This document shows, in pieces, positions 1 to 7,573 of a DNA stretch of 64,000 nucleotides. The stretch covers positions 1 to 64,000 of the forward strand of contig CAJXSR010000005.1 of assembly GCA_913061275.1 (NCBI GenBank), in the 5' to 3' direction. Each line of letters starts with the position of its first letter. The first letter of the stretch is position 1. The notes under the pieces are model-generated. The model saw nothing but the letters and a program-made list of their open reading frames with translations, searched no databases and had not been told where the DNA came from. Both the position numbers and the translations under genes were made by a program. Source of the DNA: an uncultured Paracoccaceae bacterium. GTDB lineage: Bacteria; Pseudomonadota; Alphaproteobacteria; Rhodobacterales; Rhodobacteraceae.

Positions 1-38
1 CAGAGCCTCCACTAATTTATAAGCTCATGTGTTCCAAT

Positions 39-1196
39 TTATCTGACGACGGACAATCTAGTCACTTTGCGTTGCGGCTCTTTAGGGCAACAGCGTGGTT
101 TCAATGCACAGCCATCACAACCTGGCTTACGGGCGCGGTAGCGTATTGTTTCATCTTTGTTCGCACCCGTTCTCGGCGTTTTATATGCACGTCGATATTG
201 CTTGAGTTCTTTGCCGCTTGGACAGATGTAGAGATCGTTTTCGGCATCAAAGGTAAAGTCGGCCCGCTCAAAGGTGCCATCTTTGCGACCAGACTTATCT
301 ATGACGGGAATATGCGGTGCAATCCCGCGTTTCTCAACTAGCCAATCCAACATCGGACCCGAACCATAAGCTGTGTCTGCAATGAGGCGTTCAGGCATAA
401 GATCATGTACCTTTTGCACGCGATCAATCATCGTTCTAACCGCGCCAACCTCAGCTTGGCGAATAGAGCGTGTGGCCTCCACATCCATGATCACCGCATT
501 ATCTGTATCGATTAGATAGTTCGTTGAATACGCAAAATATGCAGGGCCACCGCGAGCGCCAGTCCATTGGGACGCTGGATCTGAATGTGAGATAAACTTA
601 GGCGTAACGGGACTGGCTGCGCCAAAAGCTGCGTCATCCAGTGTTTCTAAATACTCTCGAACGGCGCGTGGTGCTTCTTTCGGATCAATGATCTCTGGGT
701 TCCAATCTGCCTTCGGTGTTGATTGCTGACGGTTCGCATCAGCGGCAATAATACTCGCATCCGCCGCGTAACGTTGACCACTTGCCAGCCCTGTTTCGAT
801 ACATTGTGCGACGACAGTCTCGAACACATGCCGCAATATATCACTGTCACGAAAGCGGCCGTGACGGTTCTTTGAAAAAGTAGAGTGGTCAGGGATTGGA
901 TCGTTTAGATCAAGTTTGCAAAACCAACGATAAGCAAGATTTAAATGAACCTCATCACACAACCGCCGTTCAGATCGAATGCCCATAATATAACCTACCA
1001 GCAACATACGCATCATCAGTTCTGGATCAATCGATGGTCGGCCTGTTGAGCTGTAAAACTCTGTCAGATGTTTGCGAACGCCAGACAAATCAATGACACC
1101 GTCAATTGCGCGTAGGATGTGATCGGACGGAACATGATCTTCAATTGAAAAGTCATAAAATAACGCGCTCTGTGCTTCTTGCTTTGGCCCCATCAT
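39..1196 (-). pseudogene. IS transposase, C-terminally truncated (IS1182/IS5-like DDE)
   Basis: The 385-residue product resembles transposases of the IS1182/IS5 type: an N-terminal DUF772-like segment (LTEFYSSTGRPSIDPELMM) is followed by a DDE domain. The first catalytic Asp lies in YAADAS (about residue 144) and the second in IADTAYGSG (about 270). A Cys-rich insert (CDGCALKPRCC) comes next. The reading frame then stops at TRLSVVR, before the usual C-terminal segment that carries the catalytic Glu (typically a KKVEMLFAH-like motif). The gene therefore appears inactive, broken by a frameshift or deletion near the window edge. A candidate terminal repeat lies just upstream of the start, at 1258-1280. 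Confidence 0.8.
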
Positions 1197-1257
1197 CGTT
1201 AGTAATCTCCCGTATCAATAAGGAAATTGAATCAGCCCAACACACTTAAATCAAGTA

Positions 1258-1280
1258 GAGTTTTTCAACAGAATAAGCCC
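1258..1280. repeat. Candidate terminal inverted repeat of the truncated IS
   Basis: The sequence begins GAGTTTTTCAACAGAATAAG about 60 bp upstream of the transposase start. It resembles the ends of many IS5/IS1182-group elements, which I recall from general experience rather than from an alignment. The partner end is not visible in the window, in line with the 3' truncation of the transposase gene. Confidence 0.4.
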
Positions 1281-1464
1281 AAAGTGACAACACTATGTAA
1301 GTAGATAACGTTGGTAAAAGCCCAGCTAAACTGTTTATAGCTTTATACGTGGGAAGCCAAATTTGGGCCCAGATCATGAGCATTGTTTTCGGCTTATGTG
1401 AAGTAGTTTGAGTGAATTATTTTAATATTACTCATCGGAAATTACCGTAAGAATAGCCTAAGTT

Positions 1465-2667
1465 TTGTCCAAGTACCGTCATCATAATACCCAATTTTAC
1501 TGCTGTAATCACTTACAGAATGGCATCTTGAAGATAGGTAAAAAATTTAAGCCATTCTTAATTATGGTGATTATTTTGGCAATTTTGACATTTTCTGGGA
1601 ATAACGTTGCATTCTTTGATGGAATTAATGACAGCGGTAGTGACGTATCTATTGATGCGACCTTTGCCTTTTTATCCACCGACATTATTACAGTGACCAT
1701 TCCAGACGGTGATATCCAAGCAAATGGTGAATTTGACTACAGTGAGGTTTATATCACCCGTTTCGCGGTGGAACGCGCGGGTGTAGAGTATGTATTCAAC
1801 GTAGGCAGCGGAGTTAAGATCAAAGAGTCTGGTGCTTCAGATTCGTCATCTTCTGGAGCCAAGGAACAGGGTGATGACTTTTTCACGACTACTGATAGTA
1901 TTGGACCACCTTCTTCAGGCCCATTTTCTGGCTTATCTTCAGGGACAGTTGCATTTGCAGCGAATAACACTTTCACATCCAATTCAACTACAACGATGGT
2001 TCATGTTGAGAACTTGGATTTAAACAACGATGGCGATTCAAATGACACTGTACCGTTAGAGGCTGGTAACGGTAATTTTAACGTCAATTCAATTGTTTGC
2101 TTTACATCTGGAACCCTGATCACAACCCAGTCTGGCGAGGTAGCAATAGAAAAACTTTCTGCGGGCGATATGGTGTTGACGATGGACCATGGTTATCAAC
2201 CAATCCGCTGGATTGGATCAAGTAAACGCATAGCAATGGGCGACTTGGCTCCCATATTGATACGCAAAGATACTCTGGGCAATACCCGCGATTTACGTGT
2301 GTCGCCACAACACCGAATGTTGATACAAGGCAGCAATGCCGAATTGTTGTTTGGAGAAGCACAAGTGCTTGTAGCTGCCAAAAGTCTAATCAATGATAAT
2401 TCTATTATACGTGTCGAAGGCGGCACTGTTGAATACTTCCACATGATGTTTTATGCCCATGAAATTATCTTCGCGGAAGGTGCCCTTACAGAAAGTTTTT
2501 ATCCAGCACAGCAAGGTTGGGCAGCCATGGATCAAGCCGCCCGCGATGAAATTTTGGAGTTGTTTCCACAATTCGCAGATAGCGAATTTGACAGTCATGG
2601 CCCTATGGCCCGCCAAGGTTTAAAACATAATGAAGGTGTCTTGCTAGGGGAGTTAATGTTCGTGTGA
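1465..2667 (+). CDS. Hint-domain exported protein
   Basis: From about residue 212 this protein has a Hint_2-type (intein/hedgehog-like) domain: the block opens with the Cys in CFTSGTLI and continues through AGDMVLT, QPIRWIG and SPQHRMLI. Such proteins are frequent in Rhodobacterales, where the domain is thought to mediate autoprocessing of surface or secreted proteins. The N-terminal half is Ser/Thr/Asp-rich, with a hydrophobic stretch at residues 32-43 that could be a signal or anchor. The start is doubtful: the longest frame begins with TTG and the first ATG (1564) cuts into the hydrophobic segment. Neither has a clear ribosome-binding site. A frameshifted or remodelled 5' end next to the IS is possible. 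Confidence 0.7.
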   Translation: MSKYRHHNTQFYCCNHLQNGILKIGKKFKPFLIMVIILAILTFSGNNVAFFDGINDSGSDVSIDATFAFLSTDIITVTIPDGDIQANGEFDYSEVYITRFAVERAGVEYVFNVGSGVKIKESGASDSSSSGAKEQGDDFFTTTDSIGPPSSGPFSGLSSGTVAFAANNTFTSNSTTTMVHVENLDLNNDGDSNDTVPLEAGNGNFNVNSIVCFTSGTLITTQSGEVAIEKLSAGDMVLTMDHGYQPIRWIGSSKRIAMGDLAPILIRKDTLGNTRDLRVSPQHRMLIQGSNAELLFGEAQVLVAAKSLINDNSIIRVEGGTVEYFHMMFYAHEIIFAEGALTESFYPAQQGWAAMDQAARDEILELFPQFADSEFDSHGPMARQGLKHNEGVLLGELMFV

Positions 2668-2840
2668 TCTATATGCGACCTTATCCATGAAGTTACATCG
2701 TCATGACGGTGGAATGACCCATAGAAATTGCAGCCTACGTTCGTTGCATGAATACTATTGGGTCGCCTTGCTGTAAACGGCAGCTTTGTCCGCATAGAAG
2801 ACTTTAATGGACTAACAATGAATGGCCAGTCCCCGCCCGT

Positions 2841-3491
2841 CTAAGATATTAATTTAATATCTTCGAATACACCATGAACATGCTTCATTAATGCGCTTGT
2901 TCTATAGGTTCGTGAATCTGCATTCTTTACACCATATAATGCAACTCTTCTTGCAGCGGCTTCGCCTTTCGAAGTTTCGTTAGACTTTTTCAGCGAAGTT
3001 GTTCTTTGAAACTTCACTGTATTTCTTTCAATCTTTCCAGCTATTCGATAAAATTTAGAACGTAATTTAGATATGTCTGGTACAGTATAGAGGTTTGCGA
3101 GCATATGGATATGTGGTTCGCAAGGATTTCCATTTTTGTCTTGTTGTTCAATCGAGAACATAAAAATAGCATCTTTTCCGATTGCTAACTTTGCGGCCGT
3201 TGCTACTGCTCTTTTTATCTTTTTGATTGAGCCATTTGTTAACAATCCACTACTTGGGTCGATTGAAGTGTGCCCACTTGCAATTGATCCAATAGTAATA
3301 TGATACGAATGAAACAACTTACTTTTATTATATGGCATTTTCTTTCGTGCTTCATCCCCAAGTGCTGACAGGGCTCTCGCTGTCACGGTATATTGGTCTT
3401 GAGGTGTAAGAGACTTAAAGCGAGCTTTAGGTGTAACCTTTTTGATCCGTCTTTGATGCCTCTGATCTAGGCTTCTAGCTGTGGTATTCAT
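2841..3491 (-). CDS. HUH-endonuclease Rep-like protein
   Basis: This 216-residue protein shows the three motifs of single-tyrosine HUH endonucleases in order: a hydrophobic motif I (YHITIGS, residues 63-69), the metal-binding HxH pair (EPHIHMLANLY, His127 and His129), and a motif III with a likely nucleophile, YGVK (Tyr186-x-x-Lys189). Rolling-circle plasmid, phage and viral Rep proteins have this layout. It is larger than IS200/IS605 Y1 transposases, so a replication initiator is the better guess. I chose the ATG at 3491 because an AAGG stands about 12 bp before it and the upstream residues look non-coding. It lies divergent to a serine recombinase, and its stop sits in a 21-bp palindrome. 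The family assignment is inferred from motifs only. Confidence 0.6.
   Translation of the reverse strand: MNTTARSLDQRHQRRIKKVTPKARFKSLTPQDQYTVTARALSALGDEARKKMPYNKSKLFHSYHITIGSIASGHTSIDPSSGLLTNGSIKKIKRAVATAAKLAIGKDAIFMFSIEQQDKNGNPCEPHIHMLANLYTVPDISKLRSKFYRIAGKIERNTVKFQRTTSLKKSNETSKGEAAARRVALYGVKNADSRTYRTSALMKHVHGVFEDIKLIS
2843..2863. repeat. Perfect AT-rich palindrome at the end of the rep-like gene
   Basis: AAGATATTAA and its exact complement TTAATATCTT are separated by one T. The hairpin contains the last codons and stop of the HUH protein gene. No U-run follows on either strand, so it may be a structural end or mRNA-stability hairpin rather than a standard terminator. Confidence 0.5.
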
Positions 3492-3520
3492 TGGGATAGT
3501 GCCTTTGTAGTTAGTGAAGT

Positions 3521-3546
3521 GTGTAATATAACTAGGGGTAGTACAC
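3521..3546. repeat. GTGTA...TACAC inverted repeat upstream of the rep-like gene
   Basis: The 26-bp segment has GTGTA and TACAC ends and 9 of 13 matching arm positions. It includes TAGGGGTAGTAC, the near-complement of a sequence at 4446-4457 just behind the recombinase gene (11 of 12 positions). It lies 30 bp upstream of the chosen rep start and could be an operator, a recombinase subsite or an element end. Confidence 0.4.
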
Positions 3547-3550
3547 CACC

Positions 3551-3589
3551 CCGTTGAGGCAAAACCGTTGAAATAACTTAAACCGCTGA
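3551..3589. repeat. Three CCGYTGA direct repeats (iteron-like)
   Basis: CCGTTGA occurs at 3551 and 3565, and CCGCTGA at 3583, all on the same strand within 39 bp upstream of the HUH protein gene. The last two copies share a longer context (AAACCGYTGAAA). Spacings are 14 and 18 bp. Repeats in front of a rep gene suggest Rep-binding sites, but the spacing is not regular. Confidence 0.4.
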
Positions 3590-3625
3590 AACTTATCATA
3601 TATTTTGACTAATACTACGAATTAT

Positions 3626-3691
3626 TGGCTTAATAGCCACATATGTATTCGTTACGAAAGGCATTTTATATTCCCAAGGAATAACCCTTGG
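3626..3691. repeat. Two small hairpins between rep-like and recombinase genes
   Basis: TGGCT-TAAT-AGCCA (3626-3639) and CCAAGG-AATAAC-CCTTGG (3674-3691) are perfect inverted repeats. On the minus strand, TAGTATTAG lies at 3609-3617 beside the first one. It differs at one position from the TAGTATTAC nick sequence known from circovirus origins. A nicking origin for the HUH protein is possible but unproven. Confidence 0.35.
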
Positions 3692-3697
3692 CGGCAT

Positions 3698-3735
3698 GTG
3701 TATAAACACCCTACGAAGGTAAGGAGATTATACAC
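3698..3735. repeat. 38-bp imperfect palindrome, possible serine-recombinase site
   Basis: The left arm GTGTATAAACACCCTACG and the complement of the right arm, GTGTATAATCTCCTTACC, match at 14 of 18 positions around a central AA dinucleotide. The outer 8 bp are perfect. Length, symmetry and a central dinucleotide are as expected for a serine-recombinase dimer site. Its position 12 bp in front of the recombinase gene is also typical of res/att arrangements. Function is inferred. Confidence 0.45.
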
Positions 3736-3747
3736 GAGAGGGTTTCA

Positions 3748-4434
3748 ATGAAATATATTAGCTATCTTAGAGTTTCGACTGACAAGCAGGGTAAAAGCGG
3801 TCTTGGCTTGGAAGCCCAGCGCAATTCAGTTTTGGATTACGTTGGTGCCAGAGGCAAAATTGTTGCCGAATATGTTGAAATTGAAAGTGGCAAAAGAAGT
3901 GATCGAACCGAACTAAGTTCTGCGCTGAAGCAAGCTAAAGAGTGCGGTGCAATATTGATCATTGCAAAGTTAGATCGCTTAGCTCGTAATGTTGCGTTTA
4001 TCGCAAACCTATTGGAAAGCAATGTAGAGGTTGTAGCCGCAGATATGCCTGAGGCAAATAGGTTTATGTTTCACATTATGGCAGCAGTTTCTGAGCAGGA
4101 AGGTAAGGCTATCTCAGAGCGCACCAGAGCCGCACTGAAGGCCGCAAAGGCACGTGGTGTTAAGTTGGGTTGGGCAAACCCTAAGCGCCGCTCTGAGCAG
4201 CTTTTAGCGTCTCTGAAGGGTGCGAAGGCAAATATTACTAAGTCGAATACATATGCCACAAAACTCTTACCAATAGTAATGAATTTGAAGGGAAAGCAGA
4301 TGACATTAAGGGGAATTGCAGATCATCTCAATTCAACGGGGGTACCTACTGCACGTGGTGCGAAATGGCACCCAACTACTGTAAAAAACCTGCTGGCACA
4401 TTGTGAAACTCTAACAGACATTTGTTGCGATTAA
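3748..4434 (+). CDS. Serine recombinase (resolvase/invertase type)
   Basis: The 228-residue protein starts with the resolvase catalytic block YLRVSTDKQ, with Arg8 and the nucleophile Ser10. It has the conserved LDRLAR (75-80) and the E-helix region SERTRAALKAAKARG (123-137). A C-terminal segment (LRGIADHLNSTGVP, WHPTTVKNLL) matches the recombinase-type DNA-binding tail. It should cut and rejoin DNA at dimer sites. A GAGAGGG ribosome-binding site lies about 5 bp before the ATG. The gene is divergent to the HUH protein, with 256 bp between them holding several inverted repeats, an arrangement like tnpA-res-tnpR in Tn3-type elements. The specific reaction (resolution, inversion or integration) cannot be told from the sequence. 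Confidence 0.88.
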   Translation: MKYISYLRVSTDKQGKSGLGLEAQRNSVLDYVGARGKIVAEYVEIESGKRSDRTELSSALKQAKECGAILIIAKLDRLARNVAFIANLLESNVEVVAADMPEANRFMFHIMAAVSEQEGKAISERTRAALKAAKARGVKLGWANPKRRSEQLLASLKGAKANITKSNTYATKLLPIVMNLKGKQMTLRGIADHLNSTGVPTARGAKWHPTTVKNLLAHCETLTDICCD

Positions 4435-4445
4435 AAAAGTGTTTT

Positions 4446-4467
4446 GTATTACCCCTAATATTGTCAC
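4446..4467 (+). repeat. Inverted copy of the 3521-3546 sequence behind the recombinase
   Basis: GTATTACCCCTAATATT here matches the minus-strand GTACTACCCCTA...ATATT of 3521-3546 (11 of 12 positions plus ATATT, with a 3-bp offset). The pair flanks the recombinase gene and its upstream region in inverted orientation. It may mark an element end or an invertible segment. Confidence 0.35.
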
Positions 4468-4568
4468 TCTATATCAAAGAACCCCAAATGCGGCTTGTTG
4501 ATACCATACTTCACAGTACCAGAGCCAAACTGTCCAGTCCCTTCATCCGGGGTTTCACCGTAATTTAT
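4464..4568 (-). pseudogene. Short coding-like remnant in frame behind the ABC exporter stop
   Basis: Directly after the TGA of the ABC exporter gene, the same minus-strand frame stays open for 34 codons and reads INYGETPDEGTGQFGSGTV, then KYGINKPHLGFFDIE, before TGA. It has no start codon of its own. The composition looks like real coding sequence, so it may be the C-terminus of a gene cut off by insertion of the neighbouring recombinase element, or a chance open stretch. I do not recognise the family. Confidence 0.3.
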
Positions 4569-6401
4569 TCATCTCTCGGTGCCTAAAAATCCACCAGATT
4601 GCCGCGACCATAAGCTGGCGTAAACACCATCCTTGGCCAACAGCTCATCATGTGTGCCGTCTTCTACAACACGCCCTAAATCAAGCACGACAATACGATC
4701 CATTTGTGCAATCGTTGATAAGCGATGTGCAATTGCAATTACGGTTTTACCATCCATCAACCCGTATAGGGTTTTCTGGATTGCTGCTTCAACCTCACTG
4801 TCTAACGCAGATGTTGCCTCATCCAATATCAAGATTGGTGCGTCTTTTAATATTACCCGTGCAATCGCTATCCTCTGGCGTTGGCCACCTGATAATTTCA
4901 CACCACGCTCCCCAACTTGCGCATCATAGCTACGTCGCCCTTCAGGATCTTCTAGATCCAATATAAAGTCATGCGCTTCGGCCCGCATTGCCGCAGCTAA
5001 CATCTGTTCGTCTGAAGAATTTGGGCTGCCATAAAGAATATTTGCCCGCACCGATCTGTGTAAAAGTGAACTGTCTTGCGTCACCATGCCAATCTGCTGT
5101 CGCAAACTGTTTTGGGTCACATCGGCAACTGATTGCCCATCAATCAGGATACGACCATTTTCAACGTCCCGAAACCGCAACAGAAGATTAACAAGGCTTG
5201 ATTTTCCTGCACCAGAGCGCCCAATCAATCCGACACGTTGACCGCTTGGGATCGTTAGATTTACACGATCTAGCCCGCCTTGGTCTTTGCCGTAATGATG
5301 TGTTAAATTTTCAAACTGAATTTCAGCATTTTTTATTTCAAGCGGCAGTGCCCCGTCCTTATCCACAACTTCTTGTGGTTTCGCAATTGAACGCAATCCT
5401 TCCCGAATTACACCCGCATGTTCAAACAGCCGAATAGTGACCCACATAATCCAGCCACTCATCCCGTTTAGCCGCAATGTCAGTGCGGATGCTGCCGCCA
5501 CTTCGCCTACAGTGACACTGCCGTTTGACCATAACCAGATCGCGGGCCCTACGACACCAATAATCAGCAAACTATTAAGGCTGTTCAGTCCAAACGACAT
5601 TTCTGTCATCAATCTTAAAAACCGCTGAAACCGTAACCGCAGCCTACGCATTGCTGACAAAGCATATACTTCTTCACTTGTGCTGTGCGCAAATAATTTC
5701 ACCGTTTCTATATTAGAATAGGCGTCCACAACACGCCCTGTAACAAGTGATCGAGCGTCCGACCATTTTTCTGATGCAACAGCTACCCTGACAGCTATTT
5801 TACGCACATATAGCACATAGAGCATCAACCAGATGGCCAATGGCAAACCCAGTCTATAATCAATTTGGCTTAGGATCAGAATGGCACCAACCACATACGT
5901 CGCCGCATACCAAATACCTTCAAATGCCATGTAAACACTGTCTTCAACAGCAGGGCCCATTTGCATAACGCGGTTTGACAGGCGCCCCGCAAAATCATTT
6001 TGGAAAAACCCAACCGATTGCCCCAACATATGCTTATGCGCCTGCCATCTGACTTGTTCTTGCATATTCCCGGCAAGTGTTTGTTCTAAGAAAAAGTGGT
6101 TCAATGTAAAAACCAACGGCCGCAACAATATTATAAATACCACCGCCAAACCTAACTCAACCGAATGGTCTTGCCAGAAGGTTGTTGGCCCTGATTGCCC
6201 CATCAAATCAATGATGCGTCCAGAATAAAAAATAAGTCCGCTTTCCATTATTGCCGTAAGAAAGCCCATAAAGGCGATCCAAGGCAACCAACGACGAAAT
6301 GGCATCATCTGCGTTTTTAGATAGGCCCATAGGTCAACAGGTGGGGTCTGTGTCGGAAATTTTGCAAATGGGTTGATAAGATTTTCGAATAACCGAAACA
6401 T
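4569..6401 (-). CDS. ABC exporter, fused permease and ATPase (MsbA/MDR-like)
   Basis: The 610-residue protein has an N-terminal type-1 exporter membrane domain (six predicted helices between about residues 40 and 325). The C-terminal nucleotide-binding domain carries Walker A GRSGAGKS (394-401), the signature LSGGQRQR (503-510), Walker B LILDEA (523-528) and the H-loop IAHRLST. It should work as a homodimer in the inner membrane and export a lipid or hydrophobic compound using ATP. The substrate cannot be told from the sequence. The gene stands alone: a recombinase module lies behind it and 347 bp of mostly empty DNA lie in front. Confidence 0.9.
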   Translation of the reverse strand: MFRLFENLINPFAKFPTQTPPVDLWAYLKTQMMPFRRWLPWIAFMGFLTAIMESGLIFYSGRIIDLMGQSGPTTFWQDHSVELGLAVVFIILLRPLVFTLNHFFLEQTLAGNMQEQVRWQAHKHMLGQSVGFFQNDFAGRLSNRVMQMGPAVEDSVYMAFEGIWYAATYVVGAILILSQIDYRLGLPLAIWLMLYVLYVRKIAVRVAVASEKWSDARSLVTGRVVDAYSNIETVKLFAHSTSEEVYALSAMRRLRLRFQRFLRLMTEMSFGLNSLNSLLIIGVVGPAIWLWSNGSVTVGEVAAASALTLRLNGMSGWIMWVTIRLFEHAGVIREGLRSIAKPQEVVDKDGALPLEIKNAEIQFENLTHHYGKDQGGLDRVNLTIPSGQRVGLIGRSGAGKSSLVNLLLRFRDVENGRILIDGQSVADVTQNSLRQQIGMVTQDSSLLHRSVRANILYGSPNSSDEQMLAAAMRAEAHDFILDLEDPEGRRSYDAQVGERGVKLSGGQRQRIAIARVILKDAPILILDEATSALDSEVEAAIQKTLYGLMDGKTVIAIAHRLSTIAQMDRIVVLDLGRVVEDGTHDELLAKDGVYASLWSRQSGGFLGTER

Positions 6402-6748
6402 GTGTGCCCTCCTTAGGGCCTAAAAAGAAATGTAATGATAAAGTTGCTGACTATTTGTCAGCTATTCAGCGCGTATATTTGATCCTGAAATTTACCATTC
6501 GACATTCCTCCAGCATGAGTCGTGCTTATGATTAACTTATTTCTAAAGCTTTGTCAGCAATTACAAAGTTCAACTATCCTCTTCGCTAAAGGGCCGATGC
6601 TCTGTCTAGCGTTCTTCAAGGCTCTCAAGATAGAGAGCCAAGGATTAAGGCAAGAACAGCTAAATGAGGTGGGCAGTATGATAAATAAGGATGTGGGCTG
6701 GGGTGTGAGCGGCGGCTACCGTGTTGTGACGCCGCTTACTAGTCTATT
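6402..6748. other. Intergenic region, promoter side of the ABC exporter
   Basis: I see no convincing gene in these 347 bp. A 76-codon plus-strand frame at 6522 has no ribosome-binding site and an atypical composition. The left part must hold the promoter of the minus-strand ABC exporter. The right end holds a GC-rich hairpin at 6705-6739. Confidence 0.5.
6705..6739. terminator. GC-rich hairpin behind the DM13 gene
   Basis: GTGAGCGGCG and CGCCGCTTAC form a 10-bp stem with one G-T pair around a 15-nt loop, about 10 bp beyond the stop of the minus-strand DM13 gene. No U-run follows on the minus strand. On the plus strand it is followed by a T-rich stretch. It may block read-through or 3' decay. 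The terminator role is a guess. Confidence 0.35.
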
Positions 6749-7159
6749 TTAGTTTAAAGAGGCAACGCCTAATGGAACACCAGCAACTTCACACCAGATG
6801 TAAACTTCATTGTATTTATCCGAAGACATTGTAGGCGGAAGTGCATAGCGTTGCTTTCCAGTCAAACTCAAAAGAGCGCCCAATTTTGTCTCTGGATCAT
6901 AAACACCATCTTTACCAAATGCTACGCGTGGATCTGGCCCACCATCAAGCATGAAATCGTCACCAAGTTCAACGAATGTGCGGTCTCCTTCTTTAATGAC
7001 TTTCACTGATCCAGTTGTTTCGTGATTGCTGCGGCCTTCGAATGCGCCTGATGCAGTTGTCATCATCTCTTGTGCAGACAATGGCAAAGCACTGATCCCT
7101 GCGATTGTAGCCAAGCCAAGTACGCCGGCAGTCTTAAACATTGTTCGTCGATTCATCAT
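6749..7159 (-). CDS. DM13-domain exported protein
   Basis: The 136-residue protein begins with a signal sequence of twin-arginine appearance (NRRTMFKTAGVLGLA) ending near LSAQE. It then has a DM13-type domain (GAFEGRSNHETTGSVKV, FMLDGGPDPRVAFG, then YIWCEVAGVPLGVASL). DM13 domains are proposed to be redox-linked, with a conserved Cys that is seen here in IWCEV. It is probably periplasmic. No partner genes adjoin it. Tat export is inferred from the RR motif, but Sec export is not excluded. Confidence 0.75.
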   Translation of the reverse strand: MMNRRTMFKTAGVLGLATIAGISALPLSAQEMMTTASGAFEGRSNHETTGSVKVIKEGDRTFVELGDDFMLDGGPDPRVAFGKDGVYDPETKLGALLSLTGKQRYALPPTMSSDKYNEVYIWCEVAGVPLGVASLN

Positions 7160-7357
7160 ATCACAATCATCCTTTTCTATATCAGTGATGATGCCCTTAA
7201 ATAGTAGAATAGTTAGAGGTGAGAGTGAAACTTTCGTATATGACGGTATCTTGATCGGTCGTAATATATGGGGCTAGCTCTTCTCTTAGAGGAGTCGCAG
7301 CAATCGAAACAGCCCAGTAGTACTTTCGTTAAATACATATATATGTGCTTAGTTGAT

Positions 7358-7573
7358 TTAGTGGAAACGGCCATTGCTTAGGTTTTTAATATCACCGTGA
7401 GACAATCCGATGTCATTCAGTTCGCGAGCAGATAATGCGTTCAGCATGTTGAATGTTTTACGGTTAGCATTCCAAGTCGCAAGGTTGTTTAAAGTAGTCT
7501 CAACAGCGTGGATTGCGCGAAATGTTGCAATAGCACCAAAAGATGCGACAGGTGTAGAGTATGTAGTTGCCAT
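7358..7573 (-). CDS. DUF1127 small protein
   Basis: The 71-residue protein ends in the DUF1127 (YjiS-like) signature LNALSARELNDIGLSHGDIKNL. DUF1127 proteins are short, Arg-poor or Arg-rich, and abundant in alphaproteobacteria, where some affect RNA turnover and stress or phosphate responses. The N-terminal 45 residues (STPVASFGAIATFRAIHAVE) are amphipathic and typical of Rhodobacterales members. It stands alone. No clear terminator or CU-rich sRNA repeat was seen behind it. Confidence 0.85.
   Translation of the reverse strand: MATTYSTPVASFGAIATFRAIHAVETTLNNLATWNANRKTFNMLNALSARELNDIGLSHGDIKNLSNGRFH

Noticed and set aside
27-341. 104-codon plus-strand frame
   Set aside because: It runs antisense to the transposase gene, has no ribosome-binding site and no recognisable protein pattern.
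2698-2707. CGTCATGACG palindrome behind the Hint gene
   Set aside because: It is only 10 bp with no partner copy or context and may be chance.
6522-6752. 76-codon plus-strand frame between the ABC exporter and DM13 genes
   Set aside because: It lacks a ribosome-binding site, has an odd composition and runs through the GC-rich hairpin; I treat the stretch as intergenic.
7160-7357. Possible CU-rich sRNA behind the DUF1127 gene
   Set aside because: Rhodobacter has CCUCCUCCC-type sRNAs behind DUF1127 genes. Here only a single CTCCTC in a weak hairpin is seen and no terminator, so I do not call one.
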